From: Narthecium ossifragum | Taxonomy: Eukaryota; Streptophyta; Magnoliopsida; Dioscoreales; Nartheciaceae | Assembly (NCBI GenBank): GCA_963920575.1 | Contig: OY986966.1 | Location: 26,689,717-26,753,716, forward strand | DNA: 64,000 nt | Direction of reading: 5' to 3' | Shown: positions 1-11,348 of the stretch, piece after piece | How positions within the stretch are numbered: the stretch's first letter is position 1 | Layout: every line of letters starts with the position of its first letter | The notes under the pieces: generated by a model | Database searches by the model: none | Told to the model about the DNA's origin: nothing | Seen by the model: the letters and a program-made list of their open reading frames with translations, nothing else | Translations under genes and position numbers: made by a program

Positions 1-408
1 GCGACGGAAATGGCCAGGACCTTATACGTGAAGTACGAGCCGACGGCTAAGGAGCTGTACGCGAAGTACGAGCCGGAGGCGGAGAAGAGGGCGGTGGCGG
101 TGTGGCGGTCGCTGAACCGGATGCCCTTGTTTCCTCAGGTCGCGCAGATCGTGGTGCCCACGGCGGCGTACTGGACGGAGAAGTATAATAAGCTGGTGGT
201 CTTCGCGGCCGGCCAGGGGTACGCTTTGGCGTCGTACCTGCCGACGGTTCCAATCGAGAGGATCGCAAAGGTGTTCGGCGAGGAGGACGAGGGGAAGCCG
301 GCCGTCAATGGGACGGCAGTGTCGGATGGCGCCGCGGCAACGCCGGCCGTCAATGGGACGGCAGTGTCGGATGGCGCCGCGGCAACGCCGGCGGCCGCTG
401 CGGAGTGA
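1..408 (+). CDS. REF/SRPP-like (rubber elongation factor family) protein, 3' part only
   Basis: This is the last coding part of a REF/SRPP family protein; the 5' part lies outside the window. The family coats lipid droplets (rubber particles in latex plants) and is linked to droplet growth and stress tolerance. Visible are the family's repeated YxKYEP blocks (LYVKYEP, LYAKYEP), the core [15 protein letters not shown], then [13 protein letters not shown] and [15 protein letters not shown]. After this core comes an Ala/Thr/Gly-rich tail in which a 15-residue unit, [15 protein letters not shown], occurs twice in tandem. The frame is open from base 1; the Met at 10 is probably internal because usual family members are well over 200 residues. 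The stop is TGA at 406-408. The family call is firm; the lipid-droplet role is inferred from the family. Confidence 0.88.
   Translation, partial: ATEMARTLYVKYEPTAKELYAKYEPEAEKRAVAVWRSLNRMPLFPQVAQIVVPTAAYWTEKYNKLVVFAAGQGYALASYLPTVPIERIAKVFGEEDEGKPAVNGTAVSDGAAATPAVNGTAVSDGAAATPAAAAE
298..387 (+). repeat. 45-bp in-frame tandem duplication in the REF-like CDS
   Basis: Two adjacent 45-bp copies (298-342 and 343-387) look identical and encode the duplicated tail unit [15 protein letters not shown]. The period is a multiple of three, so the frame is kept. The identity suggests a recent event. Confidence 0.92.
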
Positions 409-557
409 ACTGGTGGTGCATGGTACTTCCTGTGTAAAATAAAATATGGCCAAAGGTGTCTTTTTTTCCTTCTTTTTTTCTTCTTTCCTGTGTTTTAGAT
501 CTTTGGTTTTCTAGATGCGATGTAGCTATGGCTTGGAAGTGGTGGGATGTGTGTGAA

Positions 558-890
558 GGTCTTGGTGTGTCTCTATAGACTTTTCCACGATGCAATGTAG
601 TCAGTAGTAGTGAAAGCTGTGATTTTTATTTGCAAGTTGCTCTGTGTGGGTTCTTTGTTGGTTGATTGTTGTTAGGTGAACAACATGGGGCGGCATAACT
701 TGTGGGCGAAATTGTTGTTGGTGAACAACATGGGGCGGCATAACTTGTGGGCGAAGGTCTTGGTGTGTCTCTATAGACTTTTCTATGATGCAATGTAGTC
801 AGTATTGCAAGGTCTTAGTGAAAGCTGTGATTTTTAATTGCAAGTTGCTGTGTGTGAGTTCTTTGTTGGTAGACTGTTGTTGGTGAACAA
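558..890 (+). repeat. 198-bp tandem duplication with a nested 45-bp duplication, 3' of the REF-like gene
   Basis: The sequence from GGTCTTGGTGTG at 558 recurs at 756, giving a period of 198 bp with a few small changes. Inside the first unit a 45-bp block containing GTGAACAACATGGGG (from 676) recurs at 721. The block covers the probable 3' UTR and flank of the REF-like gene. Confidence 0.88.
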
Positions 891-1619
891 CAGGGGGGCC
901 AAGTTGATAGAATTGAGATAAATTGATATTTGAATGTTTATGCCAAAGTTATGTATCTTCAGCTATATAGTTGGAGAATTTTATCCATCTTTGTCAGAAA
1001 AAAGAGGGGGGGATTTTGGGGGCACTTGGTTTGGAAAATATTTTCATATTTTATACTCTATTTTTATTTTCTATTTTTAATGTTGAAAAATATTTTTGGT
1101 TTCGAATTTGGTATTTTTATATTTTATGCAAAAGTGGTTTTTTTCTTCTTTTTTGTTTTCTCTTTTATAGAAACAGAATATGGAGAAACAAAATAACTAA
1201 TTCTTTATTGGGGAAGTAATAATTTTTATTTCATTATTGGTAGGCCAAGCGGCTAAAACCAAATATTAGACCCAACTCCAACGCCAAGCTTAATCTCTTT
1301 GTTATTAGTGTATTAGTTGTTAATTGGACTTTTTTTTGTTTCGTGACTTGGTTGACATGGTCGGGTTAAAAAAAGTGTTAAGTTGATTTAAAAGAAACTC
1401 GAAGAAATATTTTATTTAGCTTTTGTTTGATTAGTTGAGCGTTTCACCCTAAATTAATTAGGGTGAAAATTTTATCTATTTATTTATATTTTAATAGTAA
1501 TGTAAAATTTACCTTGGTTAAAATTTACCTTAATACGAGGATATAGAGGATGTAAACTTTACCACTCATGAGAGGTGAGGTAATGGGGTGTAAAAGAGTT
1601 ACTTACATTTACTTTTTTT
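891..1619. other. AT-rich intergenic DNA, no gene recognised
   Basis: T-rich, low-coding sequence. Short open frames here have biased Phe/Ile/Lys composition and no recognisable domain. A short inverted repeat, TTTCACCCTAA / TTAGGGTGAAA, sits at about 1443-1468. Confidence 0.6.
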
Positions 1620-2150
1620 TACCCTTTTTTTTTTTGTCTTTCTTTGCAGAAACTATCATTTAATTTATTTTAAGCATTTAACTAATTTTCTTTCTCCTAA
1701 TATCTCAACTTCCTCTCTCATATTTTCTCTCTCTTTATTTTCTCTCTCCTATTCTTTCTATGCTTCCTCGTTATTATTTCCTCACTCTACTTCTTCTCTC
1801 CAATTATCTCTCTATTTTCTGTCTCTAATTTCTCTCTTTACTTTTTTAATATTATTTTCTCACTCTACTTCCTCTCTCCTATTTTCTCTATGTTTTTTCT
1901 CACATTTTCTCTCTCCACTTCCTCCCTGCTATTTTCTCCGTCTACTATCCATCTATACTTCCTCACTGCTCTTTTCTCACTCCACTTTCTCTTTACTTTT
2001 CTCTTTCTAGAAAATAGGAGAGTAAGTAAGAGAAAAAATAGGAGAGAGAAAGAAGGGAAATATAAAGTAGGAGAGAGAAAATAGAGAGATAAATTAGAAA
2101 TAAAATAGGAGATAGAAAAAATAGGGAGAGAAATGTAGAGAGTATATATT
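1620..2150. repeat. Polypyrimidine tract switching to polypurine tract (low-complexity inverted structure)
   Basis: From about 1620 to 2005 the plus strand is dominated by C/T runs of the TTTTCTCTCTCC type. From about 2008 to 2140 it switches to A/G runs such as GGAGAGAGAAA. The two parts are approximately complementary, so the tract can fold back on itself around 2003-2010. No coding signal is seen. Confidence 0.7.
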
Positions 2151-2439
2151 GAGTTTATTAATATATTGAGCATTACAAATCAAAATTTACATTTGTTATC
2201 AAGCATAAGTAATAAGTAACATGTAAATGTCCCCCCTCCTTAATTGTTACTATTATAAAATTTATCATTGTAATTTTACCCTCTTTAAAATTTTAGGAGC
2301 ATCGGTCCAAAACCCTAAATCTCTCTTTGCTAAAAGCCTCGGACTTACCTTCTTGGGGTCAATAACTCCGAATCGGGTAAATAAAAAAGACCAAAATACA
2401 ATTTCCTTTTTTCCTTCCACCCTTTTCTCTCTCTCCTCT

Positions 2440-3300
2440 CTCCTCCGGCGCGAGAGAAACATCACCTCCTCCGGCGACCACCCCCTTTCCGGCGATCTCC
2501 CATGCGGCAACCCTCCCGCCCCCGGATCCGAGCACCATGACCCCGCGCGCTCCTTCCTTGGTGTCCTTCCAGCGAGATTCAACACCCCGCATCGTCCTTC
2601 CCTTGGCCGCGATCGTCTTCTCTGGCGAGAGAAACCTCACATTCTCCACCGCCTATCCACTCCGGCAACCACCCCCTTCCCCTCGATCTCCCATGCGGCA
2701 AGCCTCACGGCCTCGGATTCGAGCATTGTGAACCCGTTATCGCTCCCTTGGCCGCGACCATCTTCTTCGTCTTCTCTGGCAATATCCAACATCGGGATCC
2801 GCATGAGGTCCATCACCCTCCCAGACCCACCCAGATCCTCCCTCCTCTCGAAGCTTCCACCCTCCTCCGGTGAGGCCTCCGCCACTCACAACAACTCCTC
2901 CTCCCACTTCCGTCACCACCGCGCCCACCCGATCGCTCCGCTTCGCCTAACGATGTCGTCGACGCCTCCCGTCCCCGAGCCCCAGCTTTCATCGGAACCC
3001 AACGCCGCCCGATGAGGCCGCGTCGCCTCTCGTCCTTCACGGTCTCCATCCACGTCGGGAGCCCATCCGAGATCCTGCTCCCTCTTAGATCCAGCGACGA
3101 CTCATCGGAATCTGCCACCCTACCAGCTCTCTAGCTCCGCCCAGTCCTGGATCCACCCATCTCGCCGCCCTGCGACCCTTCCCCAGCCATTCCCGGGCGA
3201 GATCCGCCGGGCACCACGTCCCCCTGCTCGCAGTAGCCTCCCTCGTCGAGCACAATCAGTCTAAGCTGGTTCAACCGAGTCAAGTGGCTTGAATCGATTC
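2440..3300 (+). other. GC-rich, C-biased island with internal duplication; possible captured gene fragments
   Basis: A GC-rich block stands out from AT-rich flanks. A segment with GCGAGAGAAAC and CGATCTCCCATGCGGCAA recurs with roughly 170-190 bp spacing (about 2450 and 2625; CGATCTCCC at about 2490 and 2680). The longest plus frame (2227-3015) is Ser/Pro/Arg-rich with no recognisable domain and is probably not translated. The composition resembles the interior of the Pack-MULE at 39080-40587, but no convincing TIR pair was found here. Confidence 0.45.
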
Positions 3301-3349
3301 AGCCCGACCAAGCAGTCTGGGTATGATCTTATCCAAATCCAAAATGATA

Positions 3350-3720
3350 AAAATGCATTTTTATCTTTCTTATATTTCATCTTTTTTAATTGCATTTTTA
3401 TCTTTTTAACTGCATTTTCATATTTTTAACTCCATTTTTATCTTTCATGCATTTTCATCTTTTTAAGGGGGGATTAGTCCAAAGCCCCTTATTACTGCAA
3501 TTAACAAAGATGAAAATGAATCAAGGGAAAACGAAGATGAAAATGATTGGTTTACTGCAATCAACATAGATGAAAATCAATCAAGGGAAAAGAAAGATTA
3601 AAATGCATGGTTTACTGCAATCAACAAAGATGAAAATGAATTAAAGAAATAGAAAGACACAAATGAATCAACTAAGATGAAAATGATTGATTTACTGAAA
3701 TCAACAATGATGAAATTAGT
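3350..3720. repeat. 60-bp minisatellite (about 3.5 copies) facing a complementary T-rich repeat
   Basis: Units beginning TTTACTGCAATCAACA start near 3491, 3550 and 3610, with a partial unit near 3690; each contains AGATGAAAATG. The preceding 3350-3465 carries repeated TGCATTTTCATCTTTTT, the reverse complement of the AAGATGAAAATGCA core. The two halves could pair across a centre near 3480. Confidence 0.75.
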
Positions 3721-3819
3721 CGAGATTCTCTATCTAAAGCCTCTTCAATCACCTCCATTTTTCCGTAATGCTCTTCATATTTTCCCATATTGTTTCCTAT
3801 TTTTTCTACCATCTCCCCC

Positions 3820-4395
3820 TATTTTCCTATTTTTCCCAACTTTTCTCTCTCCTATTCCTCTCTCCTCCCCGATAGCAAGCCGAGACTTCATCATCTCAGC
3901 TCGCCATTGGCTCAAGCAACTTGACCCCGAGCAGCCGTTGCCATTCACCACTCTGGTCACCCGACACCTCGAAACCACCACTAATCACCTCCCCTCATCA
4001 CCCCCGACCCTCATGCAACATCCACCGCCCTCCACACCGCCTCCATCAATGCCAGCGACCTCAACCCAAACCCACCACCAAACGGTGGCCTCTCGTCGCC
4101 CACCGCACACCTCGAAACCACCACCAATCAGCTCCCCTCCTCACCCCCGACCCCCTAGTAACCTTCACCACCCTCGTCGACGCCTCCGTCATCAGTGAAC
4201 ACCGGCGAGGATCTCCACCACTCCGGCCACCGCACACCTCGAAACCACCACCAATCAGATCCGGTGGATCGCCTCCTGAGGCCTTCACCATCTTTCCTGC
4301 ACCAGTCCCACGCTTCGAAGAGTTCTCCTCGCCGACGATTAAGCTCCGACAAACCTTAGCCGGATCTATCATTTGTTCTCTCCAACCCAAATTAG
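3820..4395 (+). other. Second GC-rich repeat island, no gene recognised
   Basis: C-rich DNA in which the block ACCTCGAAACCACCAC recurs near 3966, 4109 and 4236, each copy followed by similar sequence. Open frames are Pro/His/Ser-rich and lack a domain. It may be transposon interior or decayed gene fragments. The rest of the gap to 4600 is AT-rich and shows nothing else. Confidence 0.45.
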
Positions 4396-4601
4396 TCTTT
4401 TGATATATTCATAGGGTATTTTTGTCATATAACATTAACAACTAATTAAAAGAGTTAACAAATGAGATTATAACCTTAAAAACATATGAAAATAGGTTTT
4501 TTATCAAAATAGTTCTCCGAACCAGTGTTATCATCAATTATTCGTAAAATTTACATCCCTCCCAGACGCGCCCTAGAACTACGTTATAGCAAGTCAGTTA
4601 G

Positions 4602-4633
4602 CGGGCCGGGTTTGGGGTTCCAAACCCGGCCCG
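4602..4633. promoter_or_regulatory. Perfect 14-bp GC-rich inverted repeat upstream of ClpR3
   Basis: Arm CGGGCCGGGTTTGG (4602-4615) is mirrored exactly by CCAAACCCGGCCCG (4620-4633) around a 4-nt loop. It lies about 120 bp upstream of the ClpR3 start codon, so it is in the promoter or 5' UTR. GGCCCG/CGGGCC cores resemble TCP-type motifs common upstream of plant housekeeping genes. The function is inferred. Confidence 0.6.
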
Positions 4634-4753
4634 TTACCCGCGTCTGTTCTATCCAGTATCCACAAACCCCCCTCTTCTAGCGCACCACATGCTGGAGAGC
4701 TCCTCTTCAGCAACTAGAGCGGCAAGAACTCCCCAAAGAGAGAAGGGCTCGAG

Positions 4754-7700
4754 ATGATGGCGATGGGGATTCGCGCTCCCTGCTCTCATGTTCCCATGGC
4801 GATGGCCTCCTCTTCTGCTCCTTCAACTCCCAAGTCGGGTAGCGGCTTCAGCACCAAGAGCACGGCTATCCCCCCGTCGCCTCCTTTGAATCCGAAAGAT
4901 CCCTTTCTGGCAAAACTTGCATCCATCGCGGCCGCATCTCCTGATTTGCTCGCTACGCGGCCGTCGGATTCGGAGCTTCCACCTTTTCTTGATCTCTTTG
5001 ATAGCCCCAATCTCATGGCCACTCCTGCCCAGGTTAGACCCGGCCTCTTTTCAAGAGAGTTTCTTTTGGTTGAAATATAATGGTTTCGGATGCCTTCTTG
5101 TGGGTTTTGGTGATACCCGTTTGTTGGGATTCGGCTATGTTTCTTTCTATGCCTCAAAGGTGGTTTCTTTATTTATTTAATGTTTTGATTCTTGCAAGAG
5201 TGGCATCTTTTTTTGTTTGCCTGACAATTTAGGGACCTGTTCGATAACAAGAAAGATGGAATACTCCGGTTTGGAAGGTAGCAGGGACATCTTTTTGAAA
5301 TTTGCAAATTTAGGCTTTCTTGCTGTTTTTATTCTTTCGTTCGTATCCGTTAATTGAAAGGAGGCAATTCCGGGGAAAAATTCGTGGAAAATTTGGCTTT
5401 TGTGTCTTTGAATGTGTTAGATTTCTTGTTTAGTTTCAAGATGTTGCTTTGAGCCACTACCAGAATACTCAGCCTTCGGCTTGTTTACTCAAAAAAAAAA
5501 AAAAAAAAAGGAAAAGAAAAAATCTTGATGTTGTTGGTGTTCTTGGAGCATATCAGTATCATGGGTTTGCTTTGTTTACTCCTCAAATGTCGTTCTTGGA
5601 GAAATATGAGAGGATGGGCAAAAGCTTTTGCCATGTCTGTTCTCAGTGTTCCGTTGGACAGTTTTTAAAACCTCATTATTATAGATTTCCATGTGGAAGC
5701 GACAGGAGATGGTATTTGAATTGGGAAAATTTGAGATAATATGTTCTCTGTCTTAGAATTTCATTTATGGACTACTTCTGTAAATAACTATTTGGGAGAA
5801 GTATTGTAGAGTTGTTTTTCTTTTTGTTTCAGACCAGAGATCAAATCTCAAATTTTAATCGTGATTCCAAAGGCAGATGATTATTCTAAGATTGTCTTTC
5901 CTAATCTAAATCAGGTAGAGCGATCAGTGTCCTATAATGAACATAGGCCAAGAAAGCCTCCTCCAGATCTTCCTTCTTTACTTCTGCACGGGCGAATTGT
6001 TTACATTGGCATGCCTGTAAGTGTTGCAGCCTTTTTCATTGATGTAGAAAGTTTTTTTGTCTGTAGGTTAATCTGCTCCTGTTTCTTGATTTTTTGCCTT
6101 TAACATGTCACTCTCTATATGAGATGTGTGATGTTATTTCAAAATCAGGCCACTTGAAGAATTATTTAAACAGTTTCCAGTACTAAACCATAATGGAAAA
6201 GTACCTAGTATCTTTTGTATGCTGGCATGCAAAAAACTCAACCCTTTTTATGTGAGCAATTGCATCCTGGTTTGTATTATTAGACATCGTGCTAGATTCA
6301 TGACTTGTTTTACTTGGGAGAGGTCTTTTATCAACTTAAGGCAATACTTTGTACTGCATGGTCTGCAATCTAATTTATTTGCTTGTGATGAGGAGTTGAT
6401 GTTTGATTATGTTTATCATGTACGGTGCTCATGCTCTTGCTTTTATACATGTTCCGAGTCAAGTTTGGCCTTCTCAAATATCTGGAAGTTCTAAACAAGC
6501 GTCTGTAGCAGACACTAGTTGGAATTAACACCATCTAACTCTCATGCGGTACTTATTTTTGTTTTTTGTGAAGGACATTCCCATTGTGGTGCTTAAAAGT
6601 TTAGACTCGAGTTCTGGCCTTTTGGAATATCTGCAAGTTCTAACACAACTTTTGTAGCACTTTCTCATAGAAATTGAACCATCTGCTCTTAATGTGGGGC
6701 TTTCCATTCGTGACCTTGTTTGGTGCAAAAATCTGTTCATACGAACGGATTGAGCTGTGCCTTAGTCCTCTCCTTCTAGAGTACATTTTTCTTAGGTTGT
6801 CTCTTAACGTGGCAAAAGGAAGGCAATTGGCATAGGAGTCTGTTTCTGCTCAATTTTGAATAAAGTGACCACTCTGTTCCTATTTTTTCAAGATAGTTGA
6901 GCCACTAAGGCTAGAAACATCTGCTTACGATGTTGAGAAATCCTCTGCAAGAACCATCCGCTCCTCAGATGGATCCTTCCCAAAATCAGATCATATTGCA
7001 GCCTAAAGGTCCGCTAGTACATAATCGCCTTATAGTTCAGTTGATTCATGATCAATTTTCAGATTTGGAATAGTTTGAATTTTCTGTTGATTATTATCCT
7101 TGTGCCATGAGAAAGGGGTCACCTGTGCAAAAGGAGCTAAAATCAAAGAGCTCCTCCTCGTTGTCACCCCCCTCATAACCATCATCGTGATTGTGATGTT
7201 GATCGCAATCTTTCAAGTTGAGGTTATTGCTAAGGTAAATTGTAGAACCACACAAGTAGTCATCTTTCTAGAAGCAAGCTGCATTCTTTCAAAAATAGCA
7301 TAAATTGTTGAACTTAATCCCTCTCTTGTGAGGCCAACGGGGCTTCTTCATTTTGCATTGTGCCATGTCTTGTTAGACTTCTTCATGGCTGGAGTCTAAT
7401 TAAGAACATAGGTAACTTCATTCCTACAGATGCACATCTATCATTCATGCGATGCTTGCTTCCTACTTTTCCATTCATTATGTGTGCAAGGTAGTTCAGT
7501 TTATTAACCATTGGTCCAGTTGCACTTAAATGAATGCAATTATTACACTGAACTTATCTATCGTCATTGGTTAGTTGGTGCCAGCTGTCACGGAGCTTGT
7601 TATTGCTGAGCTGATGTACTTGCAATGGATGGATCCGAAGCAGCCTGTTTATCTGTATATTAATTCAACTGGAACAACTCGTGATGATGGTGAAACTGTA

Positions 7701-10700
7701 TGTTTCTCTCTTACATATTTTACTATTGCTCTTTTAGCAAGACTTGTTTTATATCACTTGGGAATTGATGTATTGAATTCTTATTCTTTCTTTAGAAATA
7801 TATTAAGAAACCCGTATGACCTTGGTTGTCAACTTTCTTGTAAATTGCCTAGTCATAAATTATTGTACATATTCGTTTTTCAAGAATATTTGATAGACAC
7901 TTTTGACTTCATGTGATGATTTATGATCTTATTATGTTAAGTACATAGAGAGATATATGCTAGTCAGGTGACCACTATGATCACAACAACAAATGAAGGG
8001 GCTGATTTTTCACCTGTGATGACTTCTTTTGTTATGAGTATATTGTTCAAGATTTCACACAAAAGGATAATAAAATAAGTGCTTATATTGATGCACATAG
8101 CAGGGTTCAGAATTTTTTGAATAAAATATGTGCAAGATTCAAATTGACCCCATTAATGCAAGTCACAAATAAGTGCTAATCCGTAGCTGTTTGTGATTTA
8201 GGAAGTCATTTACTCGAAATATTTTTCTGTTCATGTTCTGTCTTTGCATTTCTGTGATATTTTAGAATTGCAATTTTTAAAATGCTTTGATCTTATCATT
8301 TTAGGTTGGGATGGAATCTGAAGGTTTTGCTATATATGATGCAATGATGCAGATAAAGAATGAGGTACATTTTTATGACACCTTTTCATGACTTGCCAAC
8401 AAGGCTGTTTTGGTCCTATGATAGTGTATCATTAATTTACAGAAGCTATCAGAGTGCCATCAGGAGATTGATCTTTTATCAGGAAAATGGCATCAGGAGT
8501 AGCTTCGATATCTAGATATGTTTTGACTGAGGGTGAAAAGAATATTAAAGGAGTTAGTCTATTATTAAAATGGCCAATTGCAATGAATGTCCATCAGGAT
8601 CGGGCTTACATCCATTTACAAGACTATGTGAATATACTAATATGCCTTTTGCGTGCAGTGATAATTCTTTGGTCTAACGGTGTGTTTTTTGTGTGCATAT
8701 ACACATACTGGGCATGTATGTGTAGATATATATTGGGCATATACGTATATGTAACAATTGGATGTTGAAAAGAGGAGGCTAAATTGTATTAAATGTTGAC
8801 GCGGATAAGAAGGCTGTATAAGTTTAAGCATGAGGCTGATTGCTAAGGAAGCGTAACACTTGACTGGCATGATCTTAGATATGGTTTGATCAAAGGGTAA
8901 GCAGAAGTTAGTGTCCTAGCAAATTGATCATGATAATAATTTACTCGCCTGAGTTTATAAACAAGACTCATGTTCATACTGGCTTTAGAAATGAGTAGCC
9001 ATGATAATAATTTACTTGCTCGAGTTTATAAACAAGACTCATGTTCACACTGACTTTAGAAATGAGTAGCCATGACCTAGGTGCTGTCAATTAGGGTATT
9101 ATTTAACCTTTCGGCATGCGATGTGCCGCCTGAAATTGATATTCTTGGGTACTACCACCAGCAACTGAATTTCTAGATGTGGTTTTGACAAGAGGTTGGT
9201 TAAGTTAGGATGAAGTGGGACCTCGGTGAGAACAAATGCTTGCTGCGGGGCATATTGTCAAGATTCAGTTTGATACCCCCTTCAAGGGTAATGTATCCTA
9301 CTATGCCTACTCTTTGGTGTTTTTGGCCAATGGTCAATGTGCAGTTACAGACCACCACGTCAGCAATGCTACTTGGTTATGAAATTGTATATTTGTAAGA
9401 GAGGTGCTTATACTTTCTAAGGAAACCATTTATTAGGAGTTCCATGCTTTTTTCCTTCGGTCATGGAAGCTTTGCTGTACACTTCCTATATGAAGATCTC
9501 TAAAAGAGCTGGTTCAAAGATCTATGTAATATGTTCTTCAACTTAAGGACGAGTCAAAATTTGAATGTGCAATTCACACGTGTAACTGGAGTTATAGAAA
9601 TGGATAAGGATAATATAGAAAATTTGTAAATGGAGTTGCGTATAATTCATGATTCCCCAATAAGATGCCAGAGGATGTTTGCGGTTGAACATACATACAG
9701 TTAACTTGTCATTAAGCAAATGAAATCGACATTGTATATCCAATTTTCCATCTTGTGTACTGCTCATCCTGTGAGAATAAAACTATGGAACTTAGCATAC
9801 ATTTTTATGCTCCTTGTAAATGCAATACCTGATGTGGCTCTCATTCTATATAGATTTCTATGTCTCATTGTGTTATTTGTTTCTGCATATTCTTATGTCC
9901 TACCACTATTATTTTTGTCGCTTAGGTGTTTATACTTTTTTCTTATTCTGAATGCAAACTTACATGTACCTGCTTGCCTCTATGAAATTAAGTATTTCTC
10001 TCTGGATCTGTACATGGATGTGTTTCTTGTTTATATTTTACTTTAACTTCCTTAGAATTACTTACCGTTATTGTAGATCGAAACAGTAGCTGTTGGAGCG
10101 GCAATAGGTCAGGCCTGCTTACTTCTTGCTGCAGGAAAGAAAGGTCGACGATTTATGATGCCTCATGCCAAAGGTGACCCTAGTTTTTCTACATTGATGT
10201 GTTGTTTAAAGAGCCTTAGCCTGTGCTATTGTAGCCCGTAGCATGCTGAAATTTTGCTTCTCAGCTATGATACAACAACCTCGTGTTCCATCATCTGGTC
10301 AGATGCCAGCAAGCGATGTTCTAATCCGCGCTAAAGAGGTTCGATTTGTTTCTTGTAGCCTCCTTAAATAAGGTTATTTCTCTCTGTACTCTTAAGCAGT
10401 TCTAAATATGGGACATACACTGAATTGGAAAACTGTCTAGGTTGATCAAATATGTTCTGTCTGTCAATCTAATCTGTTAACCTGTTGATGATGATCACTA
10501 CTACTGTAACGGTGTATATTTGATCAATACATCTTTTAACTTTGTCAGGTTATAAATAATAGGGACACACTTACTCGGCTTCTAGCGAAACACACTGGGA
10601 ATGTGAGTATATGGAAACCACCTTTTCATTTGCCTCAAGATATATGTTAAACTCTTACTGATTTCTATATCAGTCAGTTGAGACTGTTTCAAAGGTGATG

Positions 10701-11348
10701 CGGAGGCCATTTTATATGGATTCTTTGAAGGCTCAGGAGTTTGGTGTCATAGACAAGGTACTTTATGCCGTCCTTAAATACTGTGGCCTGCTGAGCACAA
10801 GGTTTATTTTGTGATGTGTGCATACTTCTATGCATAAATATATGACAGCCTATTATGAGCCTAACAAATAGGAATGTGAATTCCAACAGTTGACAAGCAA
10901 ATCGTACCTAAGAACCTGTTCATTCTGTAGGTATTTTTTTTTTGCATTGTTACCTGATTTTGTCTTCTTGGCGATCATTGATGGTTACACATGCTGTTAT
11001 ACAGTGCAGTTTGAGGGCCCATATTTCATGTTCATTTGATATCTAACGTGAACAGACAGTTGATCAAGTTTTAGTCAGTAATAGTAGTTCTAAGCATGTG
11101 TCTAGAAATGGATGCAAATCCATTTAATTGCACATCTGTCCATTCATTGATAGGTTAATGGGATCGACTATCTTTGAATATGCATCGAACTGAATTCATG
11201 GTTTTACTATCGCTGAGATACCACATGTGCTGATTTTTCACCTGTCATTCAGATTTTGTGGCGTGGTCAAGAGAAGATAATGGCAGACGCTGACTCGCCC
11301 GAGGAATGGGATCGAAAAGCAGGGATTAAAGTTGTTGATGGCATGTAA
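4754..11348 (+). CDS. CLPR3: Plastid ATP-dependent Clp protease, non-catalytic subunit ClpR3
   Basis: Nine exons: 4754-5032, 5915-6016, 7575-7697, 8305-8364, 10077-10173, 10265-10338, 10549-10602, 10674-10757 and 11253-11348, giving 322 residues. ClpR3 is a structural subunit of the ClpP/R core that degrades stromal proteins in chloroplasts. The Ser/Pro-rich first exon fits a transit peptide. The ClpP-like fold starts near HGRIVYIGMP. It is an R subunit because the usual catalytic Ser position is Gly199 (AAIGQACLLL) and the usual His is Gln224 (AMIQQP). ClpR3-type markers are YINSTGTTRDDGETVGMESEGFA (spanning exons 3-4) and VPSSGQMPASDVLIRAKEV. All introns are GT-AG. A 3' UTR intron (about 11354-11508) is possible. 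Length matches the roughly 330-residue family size. Confidence 0.95.
8929..9070 (+). repeat. 71-bp tandem duplication inside ClpR3 intron 4
   Basis: CATGATAATAATTTACT starts at 8929 and again at 9000. The two 71-bp copies differ at only a few positions. It sits in the 1.7-kb intron 4 and does not touch a splice site. Confidence 0.9.

Noticed and set aside
2227..3015. 262-codon plus-strand frame
   Set aside because: It spans AT-rich and GC-rich segments with low-complexity Ser/Pro/Arg and lies in a repeat island; no homology recognised.
3677..4403. Pro/His-rich frames in the second GC island
   Set aside because: Overlapping frames in the same repeats with no domain; a product of C-rich composition.
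1545..4563. Possible 3-kb element with GGATGTAAA... / ...TTTACATCC ends
   Set aside because: The inverted match is only about 17 bp with mismatches and no target duplication.
7100..7303. Small frame with a hydrophobic segment in ClpR3 intron 2
   Set aside because: It lies wholly within an intron, and the flanking exons join in phase without it.
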